Assembly: GCF_009617895.1 (NCBI RefSeq)
Contig: NZ_BLAW01000001.1
Span: forward strand, 2,471,001-2,535,000
Reading direction: 5' to 3'
DNA length: 64,000 bases
Source of the DNA: Prolixibacter sp. SD074
GTDB taxonomy: Bacteria > Bacteroidota > Bacteroidia > Bacteroidales > Prolixibacteraceae
The notes below the pieces were generated by a model that saw nothing but the letters and a program-made list of their open reading frames with translations, made no database searches and was not told the origin of the DNA. This document shows, one piece after another, positions 17,592-26,476 of the stretch. The translations under genes and the position numbers were made by a program. How positions within the stretch are numbered: the first letter of the stretch is position 1; the number at the start of each line of letters is the position of its first letter.

Positions 17592-19781
17592 ATGGGTTTA
17601 CAGACCGAAGCCGAAAAACGATACATCCAGGATCTCTTCGACGATTTGTTAAAATCGTTCAACCGTCCAATGACCGACGAGGCAAAGGCTCTTATTATTA
17701 AGGCCTTTAACTTCGCGAACAAGGCTCATATGGGTGTACGCCGGAAGTCGGGGGAGCCCTATATTCTCCATCCCATCGCGGTAGCTAAAATAGTAACCAG
17801 TGAAATTGGCCTTGGAGCCAAATCCGCAACAGCCGCCATCCTGCACGACGTCGTAGAAGATACCGACTACTCGCTTCAGGACATCGAAAATATGTTCGGT
17901 ACGAAAGTAGCCAACCTGGTAGATGGATTGACCAAGCTTTCGGGAACCTTCGATTCCAAACAGGCGGTCAATTTCCGGAAAATGCTGCTCACATTGTCAG
18001 ACGACGTACGCGTGATTCTAATCAAACTGGCCGATCGGTTGCACAATATGCGTACCCTCGATTCGATGCCCCGGAACAAACAGCTGAAAATTGCCGGTGA
18101 AACCTTGTACGTATTTGCCCCGCTGGCTCATCGTTTGGGACTTTACTCCATCAAAACAGAGCTGGAAGATCTGAGCCTTCGATACAAACATCCGGAAGCT
18201 TACCAGCAGATTGACCTGCAGCTGCACAACCAGGAAGAGCGCATCAATTATTTGGTGCATGTATTTGCCAAGCCCATCCAAAAGAAACTATACGAGGAGA
18301 AATTTGATTTCACCATTAGCGGGCGGCCGAAATCCATCTATTCCATCTGGAATAAGATGCAAACCAAGAAAGTCTCCTTCTCCGAAATTTATGACCTCCT
18401 CGCCATACGCATCGTATTTAAACCCAAACCCGGCCTTTCCGAAAAACGACAATGTTTCGATATCCTCTCCCTCATTACCGATATTTACAAACCAAAACCC
18501 GACCGAATTCGTGACTGGATTACCATTCCCAAGGCAAATGGTTACGAAGCGCTACACGTTACCGTGATGGGGCCGGAAGGGCAATGGGTAGAAGTGCAGA
18601 TTCGGACCGAACGGATGGACGAAATTGCCGAACGTGGTTTTGCAGCCCACTACAAATACAAAGGCGATAATACTGCAGAAAGCGAAATTGACCGCTGGCT
18701 GGAAAAAATTCGGGAACTATTACAAAATCCGGAATCGGATGCGCTCGATTTTCTCGATGAGTTTAAACTCAATCTTTATTCTCAGGAGATCATCATCTTC
18801 ACGCCGAAAGGCGATATGAAAATGATGCCCAAGGATACAACCGTTCTCGATTTTGCTTACGATATCCATACCGAACTGGGAAACAAATGCATCGGGGCCA
18901 AGGTAAATCACCAATTGGTACCCATGAGCCATGTGCTCAGCAGTGGCGATCAGGTAGAAATCCTCACGTCCGACAAACAGCACCCCAAACCGTCGTGGCT
19001 GGAAATTGCCGTCACTGCGCGCGCCAAATCCAAAATCAAGGATTCATTCAAACAAGAGCAAAAAAAACACATCGAAAACGGACAGGGAATTTTACGCGAC
19101 GAACTGGGAAAACTAAACGTGCTTCCATCGGCCAATACCTTGAAAAAGCTCATTAACCACTTTGGTTTACACACCAAGGAACAGCTATATGCCGAGATTG
19201 GGATGGGGCTTTTGAAACTGGATAAACTGGAAGAGATTCTGCAAAAAAAGTCGGAAAACAAGTTTGTCAAATTCTGGAAATTAACCTTTTCGTCTAAGAA
19301 AAAATCAACCGGTCCGGTGATCGACAAGAAGAAACCCTTCCTTCTGGAGGAAGATCCGGAACAGAATAACTATATACTAGCAACCGACTGCAATCCGATC
19401 CCTGGCGATGATGTGGTTGGCTACATAGCCGACAGCGGAAATATTTTAATCCACAAAAAAACCTGCCCGGAGGCTATCAAACTCATGTCGAGCCAGGGGG
19501 ACAACATTCTTGAGGCTAAATGGACCCGTTTTAAAGTGCTCTCCTATCTTTCCCATATTTACATCAGGGGATTTGACCGACAGGGAATGGTCAACCAGAT
19601 TACCAATGTGATTTCCAATGAATATGGGATCAATATGCGTTCCATAAATTTTGACACACACGATGGTGTTTTCGAAGGGAACCTCTATCTTTACGTCCAT
19701 CATACAGAAGACCTGGAAAACCTGCTTTCGAAGCTAAAAGAGATTAAGGGAATTGACTCGGTTGAACGAAAAGAGCTTTAA
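17592..19781 (+). CDS. Bifunctional (p)ppGpp synthetase/hydrolase, RelA/SpoT family
   Basis: 729 residues with the full long-RSH layout: an HD hydrolase domain (about 45-150) including HPIAVAKIV and ILHDVVEDTDY, so the hydrolase looks active; a synthetase domain (about 235-345) with GRPKSIYSIWNKM and IPKANGYEALH; a TGS domain (about 395-455); and a C-terminal ACT domain (about 650-725) with DRQGMVNQITNVI. It makes and degrades the stringent-response alarmone. The gene has its own spacer and is followed by a Fur-family gene. Confidence 0.94.
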   Translation: MGLQTEAEKRYIQDLFDDLLKSFNRPMTDEAKALIIKAFNFANKAHMGVRRKSGEPYILHPIAVAKIVTSEIGLGAKSATAAILHDVVEDTDYSLQDIENMFGTKVANLVDGLTKLSGTFDSKQAVNFRKMLLTLSDDVRVILIKLADRLHNMRTLDSMPRNKQLKIAGETLYVFAPLAHRLGLYSIKTELEDLSLRYKHPEAYQQIDLQLHNQEERINYLVHVFAKPIQKKLYEEKFDFTISGRPKSIYSIWNKMQTKKVSFSEIYDLLAIRIVFKPKPGLSEKRQCFDILSLITDIYKPKPDRIRDWITIPKANGYEALHVTVMGPEGQWVEVQIRTERMDEIAERGFAAHYKYKGDNTAESEIDRWLEKIRELLQNPESDALDFLDEFKLNLYSQEIIIFTPKGDMKMMPKDTTVLDFAYDIHTELGNKCIGAKVNHQLVPMSHVLSSGDQVEILTSDKQHPKPSWLEIAVTARAKSKIKDSFKQEQKKHIENGQGILRDELGKLNVLPSANTLKKLINHFGLHTKEQLYAEIGMGLLKLDKLEEILQKKSENKFVKFWKLTFSSKKKSTGPVIDKKKPFLLEEDPEQNNYILATDCNPIPGDDVVGYIADSGNILIHKKTCPEAIKLMSSQGDNILEAKWTRFKVLSYLSHIYIRGFDRQGMVNQITNVISNEYGINMRSINFDTHDGVFEGNLYLYVHHTEDLENLLSKLKEIKGIDSVERKEL

Positions 19782-19863
19782 TTTTAAAAATAGGCTCCTA
19801 AAATTTATACTTGTTTGAATTAAATTTTATATTTTTACCCCTCTATTTAAACTTGGTTTAAGT

Positions 19864-20310
19864 ATGAATAATCCACAGAAAACCAAAGAAACAGTAAAAA
19901 ATATTTTTACGGAGTACCTTGAAAAAAAAGGTCACCGTAAAACACCTGAGAGGTTTGCCATTCTGGATGAAATTTATTCCCGGGAAGGACATTTCGACAT
20001 TGAGTCACTATACATCTCGATGAAGAATAAAAACTATCGGGTGAGCCGTGCTACGCTCTATAATACGATCGAATTACTTCTCGATTGCAAACTAGTTGTT
20101 AAGCATCAGTTTGGAAAGAACATTGCGCAATTCGAGAAAACATTCGCATCCTCGCAGCACGATCATCTGATTGACCTTAAAACAGGGGAAGTAATGGAAT
20201 TTTACGACCCGCGGATTCGTGAAATAATTGAAGAAGCTTGCAAAACGCACAATTTCAAGTTGTCTCACCACTCGCTTTACCTGTATGGTGAGCGCACTGA
20301 TAACGATTGA
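19864..20310 (+). CDS. Fur-family transcriptional regulator
   Basis: 148 residues with the winged-helix DNA-binding half ([20 protein letters not shown], then [13 protein letters not shown] as recognition helix) and the HDHLID metal-site start (about residues 98-103). The C-terminal CxxC zinc pairs of classic Fur are absent; only two isolated Cys are present. That is common in Bacteroidota Fur-like proteins. It could be Fur, Zur or PerR by function. It has its own terminator at 20348. Confidence 0.85.
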   Translation: MNNPQKTKETVKNIFTEYLEKKGHRKTPERFAILDEIYSREGHFDIESLYISMKNKNYRVSRATLYNTIELLLDCKLVVKHQFGKNIAQFEKTFASSQHDHLIDLKTGEVMEFYDPRIREIIEEACKTHNFKLSHHSLYLYGERTDND

Positions 20311-20347
20311 TTTTATTGACGCAAATAGTTTCATTATCAATACCAGG

Positions 20348-20372
20348 TCCCGCCATTGAGCGGGATTTTTTA
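20348..20372 (+). terminator. Terminator of the Fur-family gene
   Basis: Stem TCCCGC / GCGGGA with a 6-base loop, followed by TTTTTTAT. Confidence 0.75.
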
Positions 20373-20537
20373 TGTCCCCTCGGAAAAAAGTTGTAATTTT
20401 AGCTGTAATTTTCCAGCCGTCGATGTGCCTACCGGCCAGCTACAGTCTAAGTAGCAAATGGTTCTGAGTTAATTACATATCAAATTAAATCAAAACCGGT
20501 TCCGCTAATCAGAGCCTGAATACTTAACATTTTGCAG

Positions 20538-21815
20538 ATGAAAGCAGACGTACTTCTAGGCCTTCAATGGGGTGACGAAGGTAAAGGAAAAGTTGTGGAT
20601 GTACTCACCCCCCGCTACGACGTAATTACTCGTTTCCAGGGAGGTCCCAACGCAGGTCATACCCTTGAATTTAATGACATCAAACACGTACTTCACACCA
20701 TTCCATCCGGGATTTTTCGTGGCGACAAAATCAACATCATCGGTAATGGAGTAGTCATTGACCCCTGTATTTTTAAGAAAGAAATCGACTCGCTTAAGAA
20801 AATAGGATTCGATATCACCGAAAATTTATTCATTTCCAAAAAGGCGCATCTGATCCTGCCAACCCATCGGCTCTTAGATGCGGCATCAGAGGCAGCCAAA
20901 GGAGAAGGAAAAATCGGTTCCACGTTGAAAGGAATCGGTCCAACCTACCGCGATAAAATTGGCCGCGAAGGGCTCCGTGTTGGTGATATTCTCAGCAATT
21001 TCAAACAGAAATACAACGATCGCGTCAAACAGCATGCCGATCAGTTAAAGAACTACTACCACTACGATTACGAAGCGGAACTCGCAGAATACGAAAAAGA
21101 ATGGTTTGCTGGCATCGAAACCTTGAAACAGTTTCAACTGATTGACAGCGAGAACTACATCAACAATCTGCTGGCCGCCGGTAAAACGGTAATTGCCGAA
21201 GGAGCCCAGGGAACGCTGCTGGATATTGATTTTGGCTCTTATCCGTTTGTTACCTCTTCAAATACAGTTTGTGCCGGGGCTTGTACCGGACTGGGAATCG
21301 CCCCCAACAGGATTGGTGAAGTATTCGGAATTTTTAAAGCGTACTGCACTCGCGTTGGAATGGGGCCTTTTCCGACAGAGCTTTTCAACGACGAAGGCCA
21401 GAAACTTCGGGACAAAGGAAACGAATACGGTTCAACAACCGGCCGTCCCCGTCGCTGTGGCTGGCTCGACCTGGTCGCGTTAAAATATGCCATCATGATT
21501 AACGGTGTAACCGAACTGATCATGATGAAAGCGGATGTTCTGGACGAATTCGAAACCATTAAAATTTGTACCGCTTACCGTATTGACGGAAAAGAGACGG
21601 ATGAATTCCCGTACGAGCTGGACGAGCATGTTGAACCGGTTTATACCGAATTGCCCGGATGGCACACCAATATCAGTCATTTTACTCATGAGGGGGAATT
21701 TCCAAAAGCGTTAAGCTCTTACATTCGTTTTATTGAGAAACAAGTGGGCGTGCCCATTCACATTGTGTCAGTTGGCCCCAACCGAGCTGCAACCATTGTC
21801 CGCGAAAATGCTTAA
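20538..21815 (+). CDS. purA: Adenylosuccinate synthase
   Basis: 425 residues from the ATG at 20538 (MKADVLLGLQWGDEGKGK); a TTG two codons earlier is less likely. The P-loop GDEGKGK, GPNAGHT, and STTGRPRRCGWLD motifs are all intact. PurA joins IMP and aspartate with GTP to form adenylosuccinate, the substrate of the PurB encoded at the left edge. It is monocistronic, bounded by two terminators. Confidence 0.97.
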   Translation: MKADVLLGLQWGDEGKGKVVDVLTPRYDVITRFQGGPNAGHTLEFNDIKHVLHTIPSGIFRGDKINIIGNGVVIDPCIFKKEIDSLKKIGFDITENLFISKKAHLILPTHRLLDAASEAAKGEGKIGSTLKGIGPTYRDKIGREGLRVGDILSNFKQKYNDRVKQHADQLKNYYHYDYEAELAEYEKEWFAGIETLKQFQLIDSENYINNLLAAGKTVIAEGAQGTLLDIDFGSYPFVTSSNTVCAGACTGLGIAPNRIGEVFGIFKAYCTRVGMGPFPTELFNDEGQKLRDKGNEYGSTTGRPRRCGWLDLVALKYAIMINGVTELIMMKADVLDEFETIKICTAYRIDGKETDEFPYELDEHVEPVYTELPGWHTNISHFTHEGEFPKALSSYIRFIEKQVGVPIHIVSVGPNRAATIVRENA

Positions 21816-21832
21816 CACCCGATAAACGCAGA

Positions 21833-21866
21833 AATCCCGGTTCCCAAAAACCGGGATTTTTTATTT
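21833..21866 (+). terminator. Strong terminator after purA
   Basis: AATCCCGG / CCGGGATT, an 8-bp GC-rich perfect stem followed by TTTTTTATTTT. Confidence 0.88.
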
Positions 21867-21952
21867 TGTTATTCCATTCCCAACGCACACTCAGTCGCAT
21901 TTATCGTAAAATTATAATTATTACCTTTCTGCAAATTTGCCTAATGAAACGA

Positions 21953-22009
21953 ACATGAACTTTTTTAATCAAAAGTTCGCCAAAGGCAATGATTAAAAAA
22001 AGTTCATGT
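21953..22009. repeat. Long imperfect inverted repeat upstream of the nicotinate enzyme gene
   Basis: Arms of 19 and 20 bases: ACATGAACTTTTTTAATCA (21953-21971) and its complement at 21990-22009, with a single extra T/A in the run. The loop is 18 bases. A second inverted pair follows: GGTTCCATACGTTC (22020-22033) against AAACGTATGAAACC (22076-22089), 12 of 14 matching. No T tail makes this a terminator; together they fill the 315-base gap between purA and the next gene and may structure its leader. Confidence 0.6.
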
Positions 22010-22182
22010 GAGAGCGAAGCGGTTCCATACGTTCTCAAATTTAGGATTAAATTATGGACCATAATTATAAATTTTAAACGTATGAAACCTTTGCATCTCT
22101 ATCATACGAAAAAATCAAGGCAGATAGCTGGTTTCGTCAATTTATCAGTATATTTAACCATTATCATACTTCGTGACCTATT

Positions 22183-23628
22183 ATGCAAACTTTGAACGAC
22201 CAATTGGGATTATATACAGACTTTTACGAACTCACCATGGCCCAGGGATATTTTCTATCCGGGAAAAAAGACGAGCAAGTTACATTTGATTATTTCTTCC
22301 GGACCAACCCTTACGATGGAGGTTATCTGGTGTTTGCCGGCTTGGGTGAAGTTTTACGATTGTTGGAATATTTCAATTATTCCGATTCAGATATTGAATA
22401 CCTGGAAAAAACAGGACTTCATCCTGATTTTATCAAGTATTTACGTCACTTCCGCTTTCGCGGAAAAATCATATCCATGCGGGAAGGCGAGATTGTTTTC
22501 CCGGGAGAACCAATTCTTCGCATTGAAGGCAATATCATTGAGGCGCAGCTGATTGAGACCATGCTGTTGAATTTGCTCAATTTCCAATCATTGGTGGCCA
22601 CCAAAGCTTTCCGGATAAAACTGGTAAGCAAAGCCAAAACCTTTATCGATTTTGGCTTACGTCGTGCACATGGTTTGGGTGGAATTCATGCATCGAGGGC
22701 GGCTGTTATTGGGGGCGCATCTGCCACCTCAAATGTGCTGGCTGCAAAAATATTTGACATTCCCGTTTCCGGAACGCTTGCGCATAGCTGGATTCAGAGT
22801 TTCGACGATGAACTGGAAGCATTCCGGACATTTGCCGAAATCCACCCCGACAACACGATCCTGCTGGTTGATACATATGATACCCTGAAAAGCGGCGTTC
22901 CCAATGCCATAAAGATTGCAAAGGAAATGGAACCGAAGGGTCAAAAAATGATTGGCATTCGGCTCGACAGTGGCGACCTGGCGTACTTCAGCAAACGGGC
23001 CCGTAAACAGTTGGATGCAGCCGGTTTGGATTATGTAAAAATATTTGCCTCCAACCAGCTCAACGAACATGTGGTGAAAAGTCTTGACGAACAGGAAGCT
23101 CCTATCGACGCATTCGGCATTGGTACCGAAATGGTTACCGGCAAGCCCGAAGCAGCTCTCGACGGGGTATACAAACTGGCCGAATGTAATGGGACTCCCC
23201 GAATGAAAATTTCGGAGAATATTGAAAAAGTTACCCTTCCGGGAAAGAAAGAGGTCTATCGCTATTACGATGAAGAAGGCTTTTTCTACCGGGATGGAAT
23301 TCTTCTGGCAAATGAAAATCCTGATGAAGCTGAATACATTTATCATCCGCATCATCCCGAAAAATATACCAGGGTGTCCCATCTGAAAAAGGAAAAGCTG
23401 TTGCATTTGGTTTACGAAGATGGCCAGTCAACCGAAAAACAACCATCGCTTACCGAAATACACAACTACCTGATGTCGCGTTCAGCCTTATTACCTTCCG
23501 AACATAAACGTTTTATCAAAGCTCACATCTATAAAGTTGGAATTTCGAAAAACTTATATAATTTACGATGTGAGTTAATGAAGAAAGTGAATAGCAAACT
23601 CTGTCAGACCGAAATAAAACCGAATTAA
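22183..23628 (+). CDS. pncB: Nicotinate phosphoribosyltransferase
   Basis: 481 residues, matching the longer clade of the family. The N-terminus LGLYTDFYELTMAQGYF and the central GGIHASRAAVIGGASATSN and GTLAHSWIQSF segments are diagnostic; the His in LAHS is near the phosphorylated catalytic site. It makes NaMN from nicotinate and PRPP in NAD salvage. The stop overlaps the next gene's start by one base (TAATG), so the two are translationally coupled. Confidence 0.92.
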   Translation: MQTLNDQLGLYTDFYELTMAQGYFLSGKKDEQVTFDYFFRTNPYDGGYLVFAGLGEVLRLLEYFNYSDSDIEYLEKTGLHPDFIKYLRHFRFRGKIISMREGEIVFPGEPILRIEGNIIEAQLIETMLLNLLNFQSLVATKAFRIKLVSKAKTFIDFGLRRAHGLGGIHASRAAVIGGASATSNVLAAKIFDIPVSGTLAHSWIQSFDDELEAFRTFAEIHPDNTILLVDTYDTLKSGVPNAIKIAKEMEPKGQKMIGIRLDSGDLAYFSKRARKQLDAAGLDYVKIFASNQLNEHVVKSLDEQEAPIDAFGIGTEMVTGKPEAALDGVYKLAECNGTPRMKISENIEKVTLPGKKEVYRYYDEEGFFYRDGILLANENPDEAEYIYHPHHPEKYTRVSHLKKEKLLHLVYEDGQSTEKQPSLTEIHNYLMSRSALLPSEHKRFIKAHIYKVGISKNLYNLRCELMKKVNSKLCQTEIKPN

Positions 23629-24728
23629 TGGAAATCATTCGCCCGACATTAGTACTTGATAAGCAGAAATGTCTGTCGAACATTGAGCTCATGGCCAACA
23701 AGGCCAAAGCTAATAAACTCCGTTTCAGGCCACATTTTAAAACCCATGTGTCAGCCAAGGTGGGCTCTTGGTTTCGCGATTATGGAGTCACTGCCATTAC
23801 GGTATCGTCCGTGCAAATGGCCGAATATTTTGCCGAAAATGGATGGGATGACATTACCATTGCCTTTCCGGTCAATCCGCTTGAGATGGGGAACATCAAC
23901 GCTTTGGCAGCGAAGATTAAACTGAATCTTGTTGTTGAAACACACGAGATCCTAAAAATTTTGAATAGCAAGCTAACATCGCCTGTCGAGTTTTATGTGA
24001 AAATTGATACGGGTCACGGGCGGACCGGAATTGAAGCTGACCGGGAACGACAAATCGAAAGTTTGCTGGAATATGCGTTGATTTATAAGGAGAATATGAA
24101 ATTCAAAGGATTTCTCTCCCACTCAGGTCATACGTACCACACGAAAGCCCGTCATACCATTTACAATATCCACTTCGATGAGCTGATGAAACTAAACCGG
24201 CTGAAGACAAAATTTTCCCCGATATTCCCCGACCTGGAAATCTCGATAGGCGATACCCCTTCCTGCAGCATCAGCGATGATTTCCGGGGAGTTGACGAAA
24301 TCCGGCCCGGTAACTTTGTATTCTACGATTTAATGCAACAGCAGCTTAGCGCCTGCAAATATGATCAGATTGCCATTCGGATGGTTTGCCCGGTTGTTTC
24401 CAAGAATCAATCAAGAAATGAAGTAGTCATCCATGGCGGTTCCGTGCATTTCTCGAAAGATTATATCATGAACATTGATGGGAAAAAGTTGTACGGACGC
24501 ATCGTCAGAAGGGACGGAAATAAACGTATTCTTCTAAACGAAATGAATTACCTGCACAACCTCTCGCAGGAACATGGCATATTAAAGGTTTCGCCACAAG
24601 AGTTTAATAAATTTAAAATTGGCGATTTGGTCGAAATTTTCCCGGTTCACGCCTGCCTGACAGCGCATGCAATGGGATGGTATCTCACTGACGAAGGAGA
24701 AATCATTGACACCATGCCCCGATACTGA
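23628..24728 (+). CDS. PLP enzyme, alanine racemase-fold (D-threonine aldolase/D-serine dehydratase-like)
   Basis: 366 residues. The N-terminal alanine-racemase barrel includes RPHFKTHVSAKVG, where the lysine of FKTH is the likely PLP Schiff base. The C-terminal domain carries FPVHACLTAHAM, the His/Cys zinc site of D-serine dehydratase (DSD1)-like proteins. Members act on D-amino acids such as D-threonine or D-serine; the substrate cannot be read here. The start overlaps the pncB stop by one base. Confidence 0.8.
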   Translation: MEIIRPTLVLDKQKCLSNIELMANKAKANKLRFRPHFKTHVSAKVGSWFRDYGVTAITVSSVQMAEYFAENGWDDITIAFPVNPLEMGNINALAAKIKLNLVVETHEILKILNSKLTSPVEFYVKIDTGHGRTGIEADRERQIESLLEYALIYKENMKFKGFLSHSGHTYHTKARHTIYNIHFDELMKLNRLKTKFSPIFPDLEISIGDTPSCSISDDFRGVDEIRPGNFVFYDLMQQQLSACKYDQIAIRMVCPVVSKNQSRNEVVIHGGSVHFSKDYIMNIDGKKLYGRIVRRDGNKRILLNEMNYLHNLSQEHGILKVSPQEFNKFKIGDLVEIFPVHACLTAHAMGWYLTDEGEIIDTMPRY

Positions 24729-24753
24729 AAATATTCAAAACCTGCGATATTAA

Positions 24754-24786
24754 AAAAGCTTTCCCAAAAAGAGGAAAGCTTTTATT
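24754..24786. terminator. Bidirectional terminator
   Basis: AAAAGCTTTCC / GGAAAGCTTTT (11-bp perfect stem) with T-rich flanks on both strands, between convergent genes. Confidence 0.85.
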
Positions 24787-24809
24787 TTAGTCAGATCAGG
24801 AATCAATTC

Positions 24810-26270
24810 CTATTTTTCTTCCACACTTTTCAAGGTTTCCACCAGGAAGTCCCAGAACTTTTTCACTGATTCGATGTATACTTTTTCGTCAGGTGAGTGA
24901 GGAGAACGGATGGTCGGACCAAACGAAATCATGTCCCAGTTAGGATAGACGGCTCCCAACAGGCCACACTCCAGCCCGGCATGGATCGCCTTAATTTCGG
25001 GCACCTTACCAAACTTATCATTGTAAATCTGCTGCATTTGCTTCAAAATCGGGGAAGCCATATTAGGTTTCCATCCGGGGTATCCACCGGCAAATACAAC
25101 CGTTGCTCCTGCCAGCGAGAACACACTGTCGATGCGCTCGGAAAGATATTGTTTGGCCGAATCAACCGAACTACGCAGCAGGCACTGAATGCTTACTGTT
25201 CCGTTTTCCGATTTTATCGAAGCCAGGTTCGTTGATGTCTCCACCAAACCGGGTACATCATCACTCATGCGGATAACTCCATTCGGGCAGGCGTTCACGG
25301 AGTCAATCAAACCGTCCTGAACAGCTTCGTCAATCAGCGATTTCGGCATATCTGCCTCTTTTGCGACAAAGCTCAGGTTCGGTTCACGACTGCTCAGCTC
25401 AGTTTTATAAATAGCTTCATATTCGGCTACTGCCTTTTTCAGCGCATCTACATTTTCTTCAGGGACAACTACCCTGACCGAACCTTCGCGGGGAATCGCA
25501 TTGCGCAGCCCTCCGGCATTGATTTCGGCTAAACGAACATCCAGTTCGGTAACCGCATGTTTCAGGAAACGAACCAGTAACTTGTTGGCATTTCCCAAAC
25601 CCAGAATGATATCCATTCCTGAGTGGCCCCCCTTCAGTCCGGAAACAACTAAATCAAAAGCTTTCACGCCGGACGGAACAACCACCTGGTCGAACTCGAA
25701 CTTGATATTGGCGTCAACACCACCGGCGCAACCCACATACAGTTCACCTTCATCTTCCGAATCCATATTCAAAAGAATATCCCCCTTCAGGACATCGCCC
25801 TTCAACCCGAAAGCACCTGTCATACCAGTCTCTTCATCGCAGGTAAAGAGCGCTTCAATCGGGCCGTGTTGCATTGTTTTATCAGCCAGAACGGTCATAG
25901 CTGCTGCCACACCAATTCCATTGTCAGCTCCTAACGTAGTACCCTTAGCTGTTACCCAATCGCCATCGATGTAAGCATCAATCGGATCGTTCTCAAAATC
26001 GTGCCTGGTGTCGTTATTCTTCTGCGGCACCATGTCGAGGTGACCTTGCAGCACAACGCCTTTCCGGTTTTCCATTCCGGGTGTAGCCGGTTTCCGGATA
26101 ATAATATTTCCGGTTGCATCTTTGATTGTTTCCAGTCCGAGCGACTTTCCGAAGTTCATCATGAACTCCTGAATTCTTGCCTCCTTTTTGGATGGTCTTG
26201 GTATTTGAGTCAATTGGTAAAAATGTTCCCAGAGTGCTTTGGGCTCCAGATTGGTAATCTCTTTACTCAT
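24810..26270 (-). CDS. pepD: Aminoacyl-histidine dipeptidase (cytosol nonspecific dipeptidase)
   Basis: 486 residues of the M20 metallopeptidase family. Metal ligands are visible in LQGHLDMVPQ (His), GADNGIG (Asp), CDEETGMTG (Glu pair) and the C-terminal IRSPHSPDEKV (His). The internal KGGHSGMDI segment marks the lid domain. It hydrolyses Xaa-His and other dipeptides in the cytosol. It stands alone, with a 200-base spacer upstream. Confidence 0.94.
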   Translation of the reverse strand: MSKEITNLEPKALWEHFYQLTQIPRPSKKEARIQEFMMNFGKSLGLETIKDATGNIIIRKPATPGMENRKGVVLQGHLDMVPQKNNDTRHDFENDPIDAYIDGDWVTAKGTTLGADNGIGVAAAMTVLADKTMQHGPIEALFTCDEETGMTGAFGLKGDVLKGDILLNMDSEDEGELYVGCAGGVDANIKFEFDQVVVPSGVKAFDLVVSGLKGGHSGMDIILGLGNANKLLVRFLKHAVTELDVRLAEINAGGLRNAIPREGSVRVVVPEENVDALKKAVAEYEAIYKTELSSREPNLSFVAKEADMPKSLIDEAVQDGLIDSVNACPNGVIRMSDDVPGLVETSTNLASIKSENGTVSIQCLLRSSVDSAKQYLSERIDSVFSLAGATVVFAGGYPGWKPNMASPILKQMQQIYNDKFGKVPEIKAIHAGLECGLLGAVYPNWDMISFGPTIRSPHSPDEKVYIESVKKFWDFLVETLKSVEEK

Positions 26271-26420
26271 AATTTTTGATTATTATAATGTTTAAAACAG
26301 ATTTTCTACTGTCCTGAACAGCGAATGAATATAGGAAGTTTCTTTTTAATCCTTAAAAATAACAAATCGGTTTCACGTTGGGCCTGTCAAAACTCATGAT
26401 TTTGCCGAAAGGGAACACCC

Positions 26421-26455
26421 AAAAAAGGCCAACCGAAAAACGGTCAGCCCTTTGG
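26421..26455 (-). terminator. Terminator of the MFS gene
   Basis: On the minus strand GGCTGACCG, five-base loop, CGGTTGGCC (two G-U pairs) then TTTTTT, starting some 20 bases after the MFS stop codon. Confidence 0.75.
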
Positions 26456-26476
26456 ATTTATTAATATGCTGAGGTA

